Shown here in pieces: positions 51,357-58,041 of a stretch of 64,000 nucleotides of DNA (its first letter is position 1; every line of letters starts with the position of its first letter). The notes below the pieces were generated by a model. That model worked only from the letters and a program-made list of their open reading frames with translations, was not told where the DNA came from and did not search any database. Source of the stretch: a virus; the IMG/VR virus record IMGVR_UViG_3300047322_000608, positions 1-64,000 of that record. One strand, 5' to 3'. The position numbers and the translations under genes were made by a program.

Positions 51357-51938
51357 TCATTGGCCCGGGGGGAGAACTTCCCCAGCCGCCGCGTCCAAGA
51401 GCCGCTTCATATCCGCTTCCGCAGCCTTAGCCTCCAGCTCCGCCGACTTCATTCGTTCCAAACGATCCGCTTCCTTCTCATCCCCATCCTCAATCGCCTT
51501 CTCCGCCAGACGCTCGTTCAACGATGGGCCGCCAGAACCGCCTCGCTTCGCTTTCCTGGCCTCCCTCTTCTGCCTAAACTTCTCCTGGGCTAAACGGTTC
51601 TGCTCCCTTCGGTCCTCCTCGTTCTGGATCGACTTGTAGTAAGCATAATTGACAACGCGATACGCAAACGGACCAATCTTTACAATCCTTCGACCCTCAT
51701 CACCAGGGGTCGTCGTCTTAGGATCCGGCCGACACAGATATTCGATCGCTCTCTCAATAACATCCGCCGTCGTCCCGAACGTTGCCGCGATCAAAACCGG
51801 ATTCATTTCAATGTAACCCCCGTGAACTTTGTCCGGCATCGCCTCCGATATGATGTAGGGCATGAGCGCGTAAACCTCAATTCCAGCACCGACCATCGAA
51901 CCACGGTAAAGCTTCGAAAAAATCTTGCCGTAAGTCAT
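51357..51938 (-). CDS. Replication-organiser-like wHTH protein
   Basis: 193 aa from ATG 51938 (GTG 51953 possible). The KIFSKLYRGSMVGAGIEVYALMPYIISEAMPDKVHGGYIEMNPVLIAATFGTTADVIERAIEYLCRPDPKTTTPGDEGRRI pattern is the winged-helix seen in phage replication/initiation proteins, followed by GPFAYRVVNYAYYKSIQNEEDRREQNRLAQEKFRQKREARK and a charged C terminus. It would bind DNA, possibly near an origin. It is the only sizeable minus gene inside the + arm and diverges from the structured leader at 52.3-52.9 kb. Confidence 0.65.
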   Translation of the reverse strand: MTYGKIFSKLYRGSMVGAGIEVYALMPYIISEAMPDKVHGGYIEMNPVLIAATFGTTADVIERAIEYLCRPDPKTTTPGDEGRRIVKIGPFAYRVVNYAYYKSIQNEEDRREQNRLAQEKFRQKREARKAKRGGSGGPSLNERLAEKAIEDGDEKEADRLERMKSAELEAKAAEADMKRLLDAAAGEVLPPGQ

Positions 51939-51953
51939 TCCTTCTTGTCTCAC

Positions 51954-52300
51954 GCCAAAAACACTACATCAACACAAATCTTACACGTAAGCAAAGGTAA
52001 GCCGAATCAGCATAGGAGTAATCAAAATAAGCACAGTTAGAGTAAGAGTTAGAAGAGAGAGTTCGTCGTCAACCTCAAACATGGCGTCATCCATTGAAAA
52101 CAGGCTGCACTACACTCACGGGTAACCGCAAACACAAGACGAATCACCATCCCAGATTTAGCCCCGGATTCCATGAAAGTTGAGAAGGGAGACCCATCAC
52201 AGCCAGCAGGACCACCCCGCCCTTCCCCGGGACACCCCCACCCAATCGGCTGCCAGGTCGATTCCAGGACTGAGCCACATTAAGCCGATAATGTCACCCG
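51954..52300. other. Intergenic segment, no gene seen
   Basis: About 350 nt between the minus-strand replication-like gene and the hairpin-rich leader. AT-richer than its surroundings at 51960-52080, with purine runs (e.g. AGAAGAGAGAG near 52051) that could favour melting. No convincing promoter, repeat array or open frame with start signals. It may hold the divergent promoters and possibly an origin, but nothing I see proves this. Confidence 0.4.
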
Positions 52301-52921
52301 ATGCTGCTGCTGCTGGCCTTTGCGACTATCGGCGCACAGTAGGCAACGTGGCGGTTGGCTTCCGATGGCAGGTTACAGACTGCCCACAGAGAGCCCGATA
52401 GCCCTACGTCAAACCCCGATGGAATCATCAGGAATGGGAGTTGGGTGAATACACCCAAGTCAGTAGGCAAGGTATAGTCTCTCCTAACATTCTTAGGCTG
52501 ACCTAACATTTGGGCTTCCTGGATCTCGGCTTTGAGTAACCTTTTGCCCCCTTTCCTTGTAACCTTGGCTTGGGAGTAGTGTAGCCGGTCGCTCGTTTGA
52601 GCGTTTACCTGACTCGTTTGAGTCAAGCGGCGGTCCTTCCGGTGTCTCGGGTTGAACTGAGCGCAGGTGTGGGCGGCAGGGGTCGAAAGGCCTGCCATGG
52701 GATTACCACGGGGTTTGCCGTAGTTTCCGAGCGTATCGCGATAACCCGTCAAGGCGAAGCAAGGTCGAAACGGTCTTAGATACTCCAATTCCTAACGGGA
52801 TACAGTGGGAACTCACAAGCTTAACGTAGCCCAGTTACTCGTTTGAGTAGCTGGTCGGTGACAAGCCCGGGGAAACAATACGGAGTCAAGCTTAACGATA
52901 GGAACAAGATACGAGGAATAT
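52300..52921 (+). ncRNA. Candidate large structured RNA/leader
   Basis: About 620 nt without a credible gene but dense in hairpins: GGCAG/CTGCC (52367-52384), TTGGGTG/CACCCAA (52441-52458), CCTAA/TTAGG (52483-52497), GGCAGG/CCTGCC (52675-52696), palindrome TATCGCGATA (52734-52743), and three stems sharing the core CTCGTTTGAG (52590-52603, 52610-52625, 52831-52854) whose outer pairs vary but stay paired. The last is a 10-bp stem including one G-U. Direct repeats: CAGTAGGCAA at 52337 and 52461, CCTAACATT at 52483 and 52502, CAAGCTTAACG at 52816 and 52887. It ends at the ribosome-binding element of the 52922 gene, so it could be a long 5' leader or an independent ornate RNA. Confidence 0.45.
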
Positions 52922-53350
52922 ATGTCAGCAACCAGTTTGATCAGTTTCGACGCAAGCGCCAACGCGGTAACGTCTTACAACGAGAAGATGAAAACCACTA
53001 CCTTGCGCTTGCTTACGGCGAAGGAGTTCAAGACGGCGCGTGGGCTCAAGGGGAACGCCGCTTCGGTGGCTTACAATGCCTACATTCGGGAGCATGGTCT
53101 GGCGAACACGGCGGGTTTGGCGGCGGCGCTCACGTCGGGTGAGTTGTTGGTTCGTTCGGCGAGGGACAGCTCGAAGTCCCTGAACGTGTCGTTTGTCAAG
53201 AAGTCTGCCATCAAGGACCCGGCCGTGAAGTCTGCCCCTGCCCCCGAAGTCACGGCTCTGGAGACTGAAGTTGCCAACCTGAAGGCTATGCTGGCTGGGC
53301 TTGGCGCGAAAGCGGAAGAGATTGCGGCGGCGCGCCCGAGCGCGGTGTAG
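52922..53350 (+). CDS. Hypothetical protein ahead of the AAA module
   Basis: 142 aa. N-terminal strands, then TLRLLTAKEFKTARGLKGNAASVAYNAYIREHGLANTAGLAAALTSGELLVRSARDSSKSLNVSFVKKSA, a C-terminal helix (EVTALETEVANLKAMLAGLGAKAEEIAAARP) likely to form a coiled coil. A GGAACAAGATACGA ribosome-binding element precedes the ATG. Followed by a strong hairpin and the AAA ATPase gene; a substrate or adaptor of that ATPase is possible. No family recognised. Confidence 0.65.
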   Translation: MSATSLISFDASANAVTSYNEKMKTTTLRLLTAKEFKTARGLKGNAASVAYNAYIREHGLANTAGLAAALTSGELLVRSARDSSKSLNVSFVKKSAIKDPAVKSAPAPEVTALETEVANLKAMLAGLGAKAEEIAAARPSAV

Positions 53351-53374
53351 TCGGTCCGTGGCGGGTAAGTCTGG

Positions 53375-53425
53375 CGGCAGATTGGCAGGGTTGGAGCGTG
53401 TCTCCTGCCCTGCCGCTTCTGTTTC
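53375..53425 (+). terminator. Hairpin terminator/attenuator
   Basis: CGGCAG-ATT-GGCAGG (53375-53389) pairs with CCTGCC-CTGCCG (53404-53415), giving a 12-bp stem with a 3-nt bulge and a 14-nt loop, followed by CTTCTGTTTC. It lies between the 142-aa gene and the AAA gene, so it may reduce or regulate read-through into the ATPase. Confidence 0.6.
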
Positions 53426-53459
53426 TAGAGTCCGTTTAACCTGGAACAAGTACGAACGT

Positions 53460-54356
53460 ATGCAAGACATGACTGCGCTGGCGGAGCAAATCCGGCAGCG
53501 TATTCTCGCGTCTCAGCCTGCCGCGGAAGTGCCTCGGAAGGCTGGGGATGCGGGAGTTGCTGCCCCTTTGGGAAGCCAGAGGCAGCATTACAAGTTCCCG
53601 TTGTTGCTGGCGGCCGTGGCAAGTGGCGTGGACGCCATTGCCCTGGTTGGTCCGGCTGGAACGGGAAAGACGACAGCGGCGCATTCGTGCGCCAAGCTGC
53701 TGGGCAGGCGCTTTGAGCCTACCAGCTTCGGTCCGACCACGTCCAAGGCTGACTTGTTCGGCTTTGTGGACGCGAACGGGGTCTATCGTGACTCCGCTTT
53801 AGTGCGAGCTGCCAGGGATGGTGGCGTGTTCCTGGGGGACGAGCTTGATGCTGGTCATCCTGGGGTTGTTACGGGCCTGAACATGGTTCTGGCCAACGGC
53901 GTGTTCGGCATTCCGACCGGGGTGCTCGAGAAGCACGCGGAGTTCGTTCCCATCTTCGGGATGAACACGTACGGGACCGGGGCGAACCGGCAATACGTGG
54001 GCAGGAACCAACTGGACGCTGCGAGCCTGGACCGGATGGCTGTGATCGAATGGGATTTGGACTGCGGGTTAGAAGCGGCCATGGTCGGGGTGAACGGGGT
54101 GCAATCGCCTGCGTTCGATCTGGGCAAGCACGGGACCATGACAGCGCCGCAGTGGTTGGCGCGGGTTTGGTCCGTCCGGAAAGCGATTGAATTGCTGGGG
54201 GTCCGGCACATCGTTAGCCCGCGGTGCTCGCAGAACGGCATCAAGCTGTTCCGGGCTGGCGTGGGCAAGGCGCACGTCCAGGAAATGGTGCTCTGGAAAG
54301 GGATGGACGCGGAGACCCGGGAACGGGTTGAAGCCAAGGTAAAGGAGATCCTGTGA
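53460..54356 (+). CDS. MoxR-type AAA+ ATPase
   Basis: 298 aa from ATG 53460, chosen because GGAACAAGTACGA precedes it. Walker A GPAGTGKT at 64-71, Walker B VFLGDELD at about 123-130, a pre-sensor insert (SKADLFGFVDANGVYRDSALVRAARDGG, the typical MoxR loop with GxxD), sensor 1 FGMNTYG near 166-172, and LDRM with an Arg finger at about 192. MoxR ATPases act as chaperones or remodelers with a VWA-domain partner; the next gene is such a candidate. The longer in-frame reading from 53301 overlaps the hairpin and is rejected. Confidence 0.85.
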   Translation: MQDMTALAEQIRQRILASQPAAEVPRKAGDAGVAAPLGSQRQHYKFPLLLAAVASGVDAIALVGPAGTGKTTAAHSCAKLLGRRFEPTSFGPTTSKADLFGFVDANGVYRDSALVRAARDGGVFLGDELDAGHPGVVTGLNMVLANGVFGIPTGVLEKHAEFVPIFGMNTYGTGANRQYVGRNQLDAASLDRMAVIEWDLDCGLEAAMVGVNGVQSPAFDLGKHGTMTAPQWLARVWSVRKAIELLGVRHIVSPRCSQNGIKLFRAGVGKAHVQEMVLWKGMDAETRERVEAKVKEIL

Positions 54357-55171
54357 GCGCCAAGACCGGGGTAACGGTTGAGCGCCGGGCCTTTACGGGA
54401 TGGCATCAATTCGTGGAACAGGTCCGCAAGCCGATGTCCTGGGACGTGGCCGGCCAGAGCACGGCGGAGCGTTCGTATAGCTGGGCTTTAGGGGCTTCCT
54501 ACGACGATGCGCTCAAGCTGGCGACTACGGGCTGGGCGGAGGGGTTCAAGGCTGTCTCCCTCAAAGCGCAGGCGATCTGCAAGGCGCACGGCGGGCTGGA
54601 CTTGAGCCCGCGCTTTGCGGAATCTGGCGACGAAGTGGACGTCGGGCTATTCCTGGCGGATGAGCCGGAGTGCATGGTCGAGTATCCGATGGAGCCCAAG
54701 CAGCGTCCGGTCGTCAAGATTGTGGTCTCCGCTTCGTTCTCGGGCGGGATTGCCGCGGAAGAGATTTACAACCGCGGTGCGGCGATTCTGGCGGCGATAG
54801 ATCTCCTGGAAGGGGCTGGGGTCCGGGTCGAGGTTGACCTGGACATGGGAACGGAGACCGGGCGCCGGCAGTTCATCCGCACGATACCGCTCAAAGCGGC
54901 CAACGACGCGCTGGACCGGGACAAGCTGGCCTTTGCGATCTGCCATCCGGCGACGTTGCGGAGGCTGATCTTCCGACTGCACGAGCAGGACGGGGTGGAT
55001 GCGTTCGAGCGGATGGGCGGGTGCCAATACGGCCATCCGATCAATCCGGCGCCGCAGGACGGGGCGATCGTGATCAACGCGCTCACCATGAGCAACGAGG
55101 GCGAGTTCCGGACGATGGAGCAAGCGCAGGCGTTCGCGGAGCGGGTCCTGGCGGAAGTAAGCGGCGATTGA
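54353..55171 (+). CDS. VWA-like partner of the AAA ATPase
   Basis: 272 aa, GTG start in a GTGA overlap with the ATPase gene and preceded by AAGGAGATCCT. N-terminal 100 residues are helical (SWALGASYDDALKLATTGWAEGFKAVSLKAQAI). The centre has a Rossmann-like strand-helix run, VVKIVVSASFSGGIAAEEIYNRGAAILAAIDLLEGAGVRVEVDL, which resembles a degenerate von Willebrand A fold without an obvious DxSxS metal site. I recall similar phage proteins paired with AAA ATPases. Likely the effector of the ATPase; the target is unknown. Confidence 0.6.
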   Translation: MSAKTGVTVERRAFTGWHQFVEQVRKPMSWDVAGQSTAERSYSWALGASYDDALKLATTGWAEGFKAVSLKAQAICKAHGGLDLSPRFAESGDEVDVGLFLADEPECMVEYPMEPKQRPVVKIVVSASFSGGIAAEEIYNRGAAILAAIDLLEGAGVRVEVDLDMGTETGRRQFIRTIPLKAANDALDRDKLAFAICHPATLRRLIFRLHEQDGVDAFERMGGCQYGHPINPAPQDGAIVINALTMSNEGEFRTMEQAQAFAERVLAEVSGD

Positions 55172-55175
55172 GCGC

Positions 55176-55195
55176 GGGCGTCCTTCGGGACGCTC
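55176..55195 (+). terminator. UUCG hairpin after AAA module
   Basis: GGGCGTCC (55176-55183), TTCG loop, GGACGCTC (55188-55195): an 8-bp stem with one G-T pair and a very stable tetraloop, 4 nt after the stop. It lacks a U tract, so it may protect or process the mRNA end rather than terminate alone. Confidence 0.5.
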
Positions 55196-55238
55196 CAGCT
55201 CAGTTTCCAGTAAACCGCAACAGAACAAAGGAACAGTT

Positions 55239-55487
55239 ATGGAAAGAACACCTAAAGGTCAGTGTCTGCAGATGAAACGCGCGGCGATGGCTGCGCTCAG
55301 CGTTGGTGACGTGGCGTGCGCTCTGGATTACATGGAGTGCGCCAAAGACGTTGAGATGGCGATGGTGAAGGAGCAGAGCGAGAGCATCAAGCGAGCAAAG
55401 CGCAGGCTGGCGGATGGCGTCCTGGCTCATAACGTGGGCAGTGCGAGCATCGCGCTTAACGGCGATGGGGCATACGCACGTTCCTAG
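55239..55487 (+). CDS. Small hypothetical protein
   Basis: 82 aa with AAAGGAACA at 55228-55236 ahead of the ATG. Helical with paired Cys (RAAMAALSVGDVACALDYMECAKDVEMAMVKEQSESIKRAKRRLADG). No family recognised. It sits alone between two hairpins, so it may be its own expression unit. Confidence 0.6.
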   Translation: MERTPKGQCLQMKRAAMAALSVGDVACALDYMECAKDVEMAMVKEQSESIKRAKRRLADGVLAHNVGSASIALNGDGAYARS

Positions 55488-55542
55488 CCAATCCTAGAGG
55501 CTTTCGGGAGAGAACCGAGACAAGGCACACACCAGGAGGAAA

Positions 55543-55569
55543 TATGCGCGGGGTAAACAAAGCCCGCTA
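55543..55569 (+). CDS. Possible 8-codon leader ORF
   Basis: ATG at 55543 preceded by AGGAGGAAAT, encoding MRGVNKAR then TAA. A 12-bp hairpin follows 22 nt later (55591-55628). The near-perfect Shine-Dalgarno in front of so short a frame suggests a translated leader coupled to the hairpin, but chance cannot be excluded. Confidence 0.3.
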
Positions 55570-55590
55570 ACGAAGCAACCACAGGAGCGT

Positions 55591-55640
55591 GGGCTGCTGG
55601 GATAAACCTGAGAGGTTCCCGGCAGCCCCCTTTCTGTTTA
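55591..55640 (+). terminator. GC-rich hairpin terminator/attenuator
   Basis: GGGCTGCTGGGA (55591-55602) pairs with TCCCGGCAGCCC (55617-55628): 12 bp with one G-T, loop 14 nt, then CCTTTCTGTTTAG. It lies between the mini-ORF and the 55701 gene. Confidence 0.6.
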
Positions 55641-55700
55641 GCCCATTTAGGCTGCTGGCAACGTGCTGGCGGGAATGGGTTAAGGAGAAAGGAACAAGGT

Positions 55701-55907
55701 ATGAGCAAATTCACTTACTGCTATTGCCCTGGCTGTGGTCGCAACAATGTGCACGTGGACGTGGATAGGGGTGTTCTGCACGATCACCGGAACCGGGGTT
55801 ACACGGCCAAGTGCACCGGGAGCGGCCGGCCTGCGACGGAGCGCAGGGCTTACCCGTTGCCTTCGGGTGCCTTTGGGCGGCTGGTTGGCGCCATTGCTGG
55901 AGAATGA
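55701..55907 (+). CDS. Zinc-finger-like small protein
   Basis: 68 aa; AAAGGAACA at 55688-55696 precedes the ATG. YCYCPGCGRNNVHVDVDRGVLHDH gives CPGC plus nearby Cys/His as a probable zinc site, then a basic KCTGSGRPATERRAY part. Resembles small phage zinc-binding proteins of unknown role. Confidence 0.6.
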   Translation: MSKFTYCYCPGCGRNNVHVDVDRGVLHDHRNRGYTAKCTGSGRPATERRAYPLPSGAFGRLVGAIAGE

Positions 55908-55910
55908 CCT

Positions 55911-56189
55911 ATGCCCAACGATACCCAAGAACAGGTCCAGGACGTTCCGGATTGGATTAGGGCAGGCGATCTTCCGAATCTGGATCTTTTCGTTACGCCA
56001 GACGATCTGGACTCCATGCAGGCCGACATACGCAAGGTAGAGCAGGGGCTGGCCTTGATGCGGCAGTATGCGGAGGCAAAGGCCAACGCGATGCGCTGCA
56101 GGCTTAACGGCGCCATTCCGTTGGCGGTCAGGTTCGAGGCGGCCTGCGATCACGTTTACATGCAGATGCCCGAGTGGGCTCGGTGGTAA
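55911..56189 (+). CDS. Small acidic helical protein
   Basis: 92 aa, 3 nt after the previous stop, with GGAGAATGACCT before the ATG. Acidic N-terminal half (DTQEQVQDVPDWIRAGDLPNLDLFVTPDDLDSMQADIRKVEQGL), helical C half. Acidic DNA mimicry is conceivable but not shown. No family recognised. Confidence 0.6.
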   Translation: MPNDTQEQVQDVPDWIRAGDLPNLDLFVTPDDLDSMQADIRKVEQGLALMRQYAEAKANAMRCRLNGAIPLAVRFEAACDHVYMQMPEWARW

Positions 56190-56220
56190 GGCGGTAGAGC
56201 AACGGAGCAATTTTGCGCGT

Positions 56221-56359
56221 GCATGGTGGGGTCTCAAAACCTCATGCCTCTGGACTCCAAACCCGGAGGACAACATGCACAGCGCCATTGCTTCGCTTTC
56301 TGCCTCCCAATTGGGAAGGTGGTAATCGGAATCGGTAGAACAAAGGAACAAGTACGAGT
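56221..56359 (+). promoter_or_regulatory. Structured leader with sequestered Shine-Dalgarno
   Basis: Two adjacent stems: TGGGGT/ACCTCA (56227-56232 with 56239-56244) and CCTCTGG/CCGGAGG (56247-56253 with 56263-56269, one G-T, loop 9). The second hides the GGAGG that serves a short frame at 56275. The segment ends in AAAGGAACAAGTACGA before the 56360 gene. It looks like a switch or attenuator, not a tRNA: no T arm is present. Confidence 0.4.
56275..56325 (+). CDS. Possible 16-aa leader peptide
   Basis: ATG 56275 lies 5 nt after GGAGG and encodes a 16-residue Ser/Ala-rich peptide ending LGRW before TAA. The Shine-Dalgarno is inside a 7-bp hairpin, so translation would depend on its opening. 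Real or chance is undecided. Confidence 0.3.
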   Translation: MHSAIASLSASQLGRW

Positions 56360-56647
56360 ATGGCAAAATCATTAGGGTATGCGGGCGCAGTGCGCTCGGC
56401 CTATGAGCAGGTATTCACGTTAGCGAGCATCTTCAACTGCACGCTCAACGGCAAAGACGCGGCCTTGGACGTGAGTCCCAGATCCGGGCTGGCGATCGTG
56501 AAGGCGAAAGACGGCTCGGATTCGAGCTGCTTCAATTGGTCCGTGGTAACGCGGGTCATGAAGGAGCACGGCGGCCGGTTCGTCACCCGCGACAACCAGG
56601 CGCCGGTCAAGCGATGGGCCGCTAACCCCTTGCTGGCACTGGTATGA
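56360..56647 (+). CDS. Small hypothetical protein
   Basis: 95 aa preceded by AAAGGAACAAGTACGAGT. Alpha start (SLGYAGAVRSAYEQVFTLASIFN), then beta hairpins (CTLNGKDAALDVSPRSGLAIVKAKDGSDSSCFNWSVVTRVMKEHGGRFV). No family recognised. First gene of a coupled run of seven small genes linked by ATGA overlaps. Confidence 0.6.
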   Translation: MAKSLGYAGAVRSAYEQVFTLASIFNCTLNGKDAALDVSPRSGLAIVKAKDGSDSSCFNWSVVTRVMKEHGGRFVTRDNQAPVKRWAANPLLALV

Positions 56648-56853
56648 ACCCTCCCTTGATTCTCGAGGTCCAGCATGTTCGGTTCGGGCTCGGTCTGCGA
56701 ACGCAACGCTGGAGCAAAACGCGCCACGTCATCTTGAACGTGGGCACAGTGGAAGCTCGAGTGATCGTGCCGAACGAGCGCACGGGTGGCGGTTTGTTCG
56801 TCCTGGGCCTGCTCTTGTCTGGCGTGGTCGCTGGGCTGAAAGGGACGCCATGA
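56644..56853 (+). CDS. Small membrane-associated protein
   Basis: 69 aa, ATGA-coupled. Beta-rich basic front (LEVQHVRFGLGLRTQRWSKTRHVILNVGTVEARVIVP) and a C-terminal hydrophobic helix (GGGLFVLGLLLSGVVAGL) that may anchor it. No family recognised. Confidence 0.55.
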   Translation: MNPPLILEVQHVRFGLGLRTQRWSKTRHVILNVGTVEARVIVPNERTGGGLFVLGLLLSGVVAGLKGTP

Positions 56854-57206
56854 GCCACATCAAAACCTTGCGCTCCAAGAAGCGTAAATCCAAGCCGATG
56901 CTTCCGGTCATGGACAACCTGCGAATGCCTTCCGACCCGGAAGCGCAGAACGACTCCCGATCCGATTGGGCGGAAGTAGCCATTCGGGCGTTCATGCAAG
57001 CCACTGGCTCGGACGCTGGGGATGCTGTCTCCGATCTCTTGGCTGACTTAGCGCACTACTGCGACCGGCACGGGTTGGAGCTGGGGCATGAGTTGTGCCG
57101 AGCGTGTAGCCATTACGAGGAAGAGACGACCAACGAAGAAGTGGGTGAGAGCGAAGGCAGGCAGTTCACCCGCGTTCACATCTCACCCAGAGAGGACCAG
57201 CTATGA
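56850..57206 (+). CDS. Hypothetical protein
   Basis: 118 aa, ATGA-coupled on both sides. Very basic N terminus (SHIKTLRSKKRKSKP), then a helical acidic domain with DWAEVAIRAFMQATGSDAGDAVSDLLADLAHYCDRHGLELGHELCRACSHYEEE, where several Cys/His could bind metal. Resembles small phage proteins with an N-terminal disordered tail; no family assigned. Confidence 0.6.
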   Translation: MSHIKTLRSKKRKSKPMLPVMDNLRMPSDPEAQNDSRSDWAEVAIRAFMQATGSDAGDAVSDLLADLAHYCDRHGLELGHELCRACSHYEEETTNEEVGESEGRQFTRVHISPREDQL

Positions 57207-57292
57207 ACATTCGCTTCGGTGAATTCGTTTACCTGGCAGCGTTCGCGGTCGTGATGGCCATTGCGCTGCACATGCTGAAAGGAATGGTATGA
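57203..57292 (+). CDS. 29-aa single-TM protein
   Basis: ATG 57203 overlaps the previous stop by ATGA, and its own TGA overlaps the next ATG at 57289. Encodes NIRFGEFVYLAAFAVVMAIALHML then KGMV: one transmembrane helix. Coupling at both ends makes it a credible micro-protein. Confidence 0.55.
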   Translation: MNIRFGEFVYLAAFAVVMAIALHMLKGMV

Positions 57293-57501
57293 ACATCCTG
57301 CCTTTGAAAGTCGTTGACCGGCCGGACGGTACGATTGAGATCCAGCGTGACGACGGAGTTCCGATTGCCGTCATGTGCCACAGCGCAGCGGCAGCGCAGA
57401 ACGCCCATGAGATCGTGAAGCGGGTGAACCAGTACGGAGACCTGGTTGCTCTGGTAATGGCTGCCAAAACGTTCGTCGCACTCATGGAAAAGATCCCATG
57501 A
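57289..57501 (+). CDS. Small hypothetical protein
   Basis: 70 aa, ATGA-coupled on both sides. Beta start (LPLKVVDRPDGTIEIQRDDGVPIAVMC) and a helix (AAAAQNAHEIVKRVNQYGDLVALVMAAKTFVALMEKI). Common alpha/beta layout of small phage proteins; no family recognised. Confidence 0.6.
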   Translation: MNILPLKVVDRPDGTIEIQRDDGVPIAVMCHSAAAAQNAHEIVKRVNQYGDLVALVMAAKTFVALMEKIP

Positions 57502-57662
57502 TCCTGGATCTCCTGCTCATAGAGCCCTGGCTACAGGCGCTGGTAATGGCGCTTGCGGCCCGGGCCTATCTTTGTTATGCGAACAATCACTTGCTACAAA
57601 CTGTTTCAAACCAAGCGGACGGCGCCGGGCCGGATCTTCCCGCTCTTCATCGGCAAGGATAA
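57498..57662 (+). CDS. 54-aa hypothetical protein
   Basis: ATG 57498 overlaps the previous stop (ATGA). Hydrophobic N-terminal helix (ILDLLLIEPWLQALVMALAARAYLCY), then a polar tail that shares its last 85 nt with the next gene in another frame. The N-terminal helix may be membrane bound. Credible mainly through coupling. Confidence 0.45.
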   Translation: MILDLLLIEPWLQALVMALAARAYLCYANNHLLQTVSNQADGAGPDLPALHRQG

Positions 57663-58041
57663 GCCGACTCCGATCGGCGAATGGGTTCCGGCGCAATTCC
57701 TGCCGACCGATGGCTTTGCGCCGCGGCCGGGCTGGCACGTCGGGCCTTTGCCCAAGGCTCAGCATCTGATGTGCAAGGACGGGACCATGCCAGCCAGCCG
57801 GGTGTGGGCCCAGGTCGAGATCCTGGCGGACGTGGATTACACGCCATTGGCTGCCATTGCACCGACCAAGGATCTGCGCGGCCAAGTGCCGCACGGTGGA
57901 TACTATCGCTTCCCCAGGCCGATCAACCAGGGCGGGGAGTGGATCATTGCCGGGCAGATTCGGGTGCTGCGGCTGTTGTCGGAAGAGGAAGTTCAGCAGA
58001 TACTCAACAACGCGCATGATACCCAGGCTGCTCTCGTATGA
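57577..58041 (+). CDS. Hypothetical beta-rich protein
   Basis: 154 aa from ATG 57577 inside the preceding small gene. TITCYKLFQTKRTAPGRIFPLFIGKDKPTPIGEWVPAQFLP, GWHVGPLPKAQHLMCKDGTMPASRVWAQVEILADVDY and a C-terminal LRLLSEEEVQQIL helix. I recall similar small phage proteins of unknown function. It overlaps the PAPS-reductase-like gene by 26 nt. Confidence 0.6.
   Translation: MRTITCYKLFQTKRTAPGRIFPLFIGKDKPTPIGEWVPAQFLPTDGFAPRPGWHVGPLPKAQHLMCKDGTMPASRVWAQVEILADVDYTPLAAIAPTKDLRGQVPHGGYYRFPRPINQGGEWIIAGQIRVLRLLSEEEVQQILNNAHDTQAALV

Noticed and set aside
52294-52788. Minus-strand open frame of 164 codons across the hairpin-rich leader
   Set aside because: No ribosome-binding signal, odd composition, and it runs antisense through clear stem-loops; more likely a by-product of structured non-coding sequence.
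52300-52921. Group I or group II intron
   Set aside because: I could not find the conserved catalytic core or flanking split gene; the region sits between complete genes.
53301-53459. N-terminal extension of the AAA ATPase
   Set aside because: Arg-rich, crosses a 12-bp hairpin, and the ribosome-binding element lies at 53447 just before ATG 53460.
56187-56285. Possible tRNA (GGTAGAGCA-like D-loop words and an ACTCCAAAC loop resembling a tRNA-Trp anticodon)
   Set aside because: No T arm or acceptor stem can be completed; two simple hairpins and an RBS explain the segment better.
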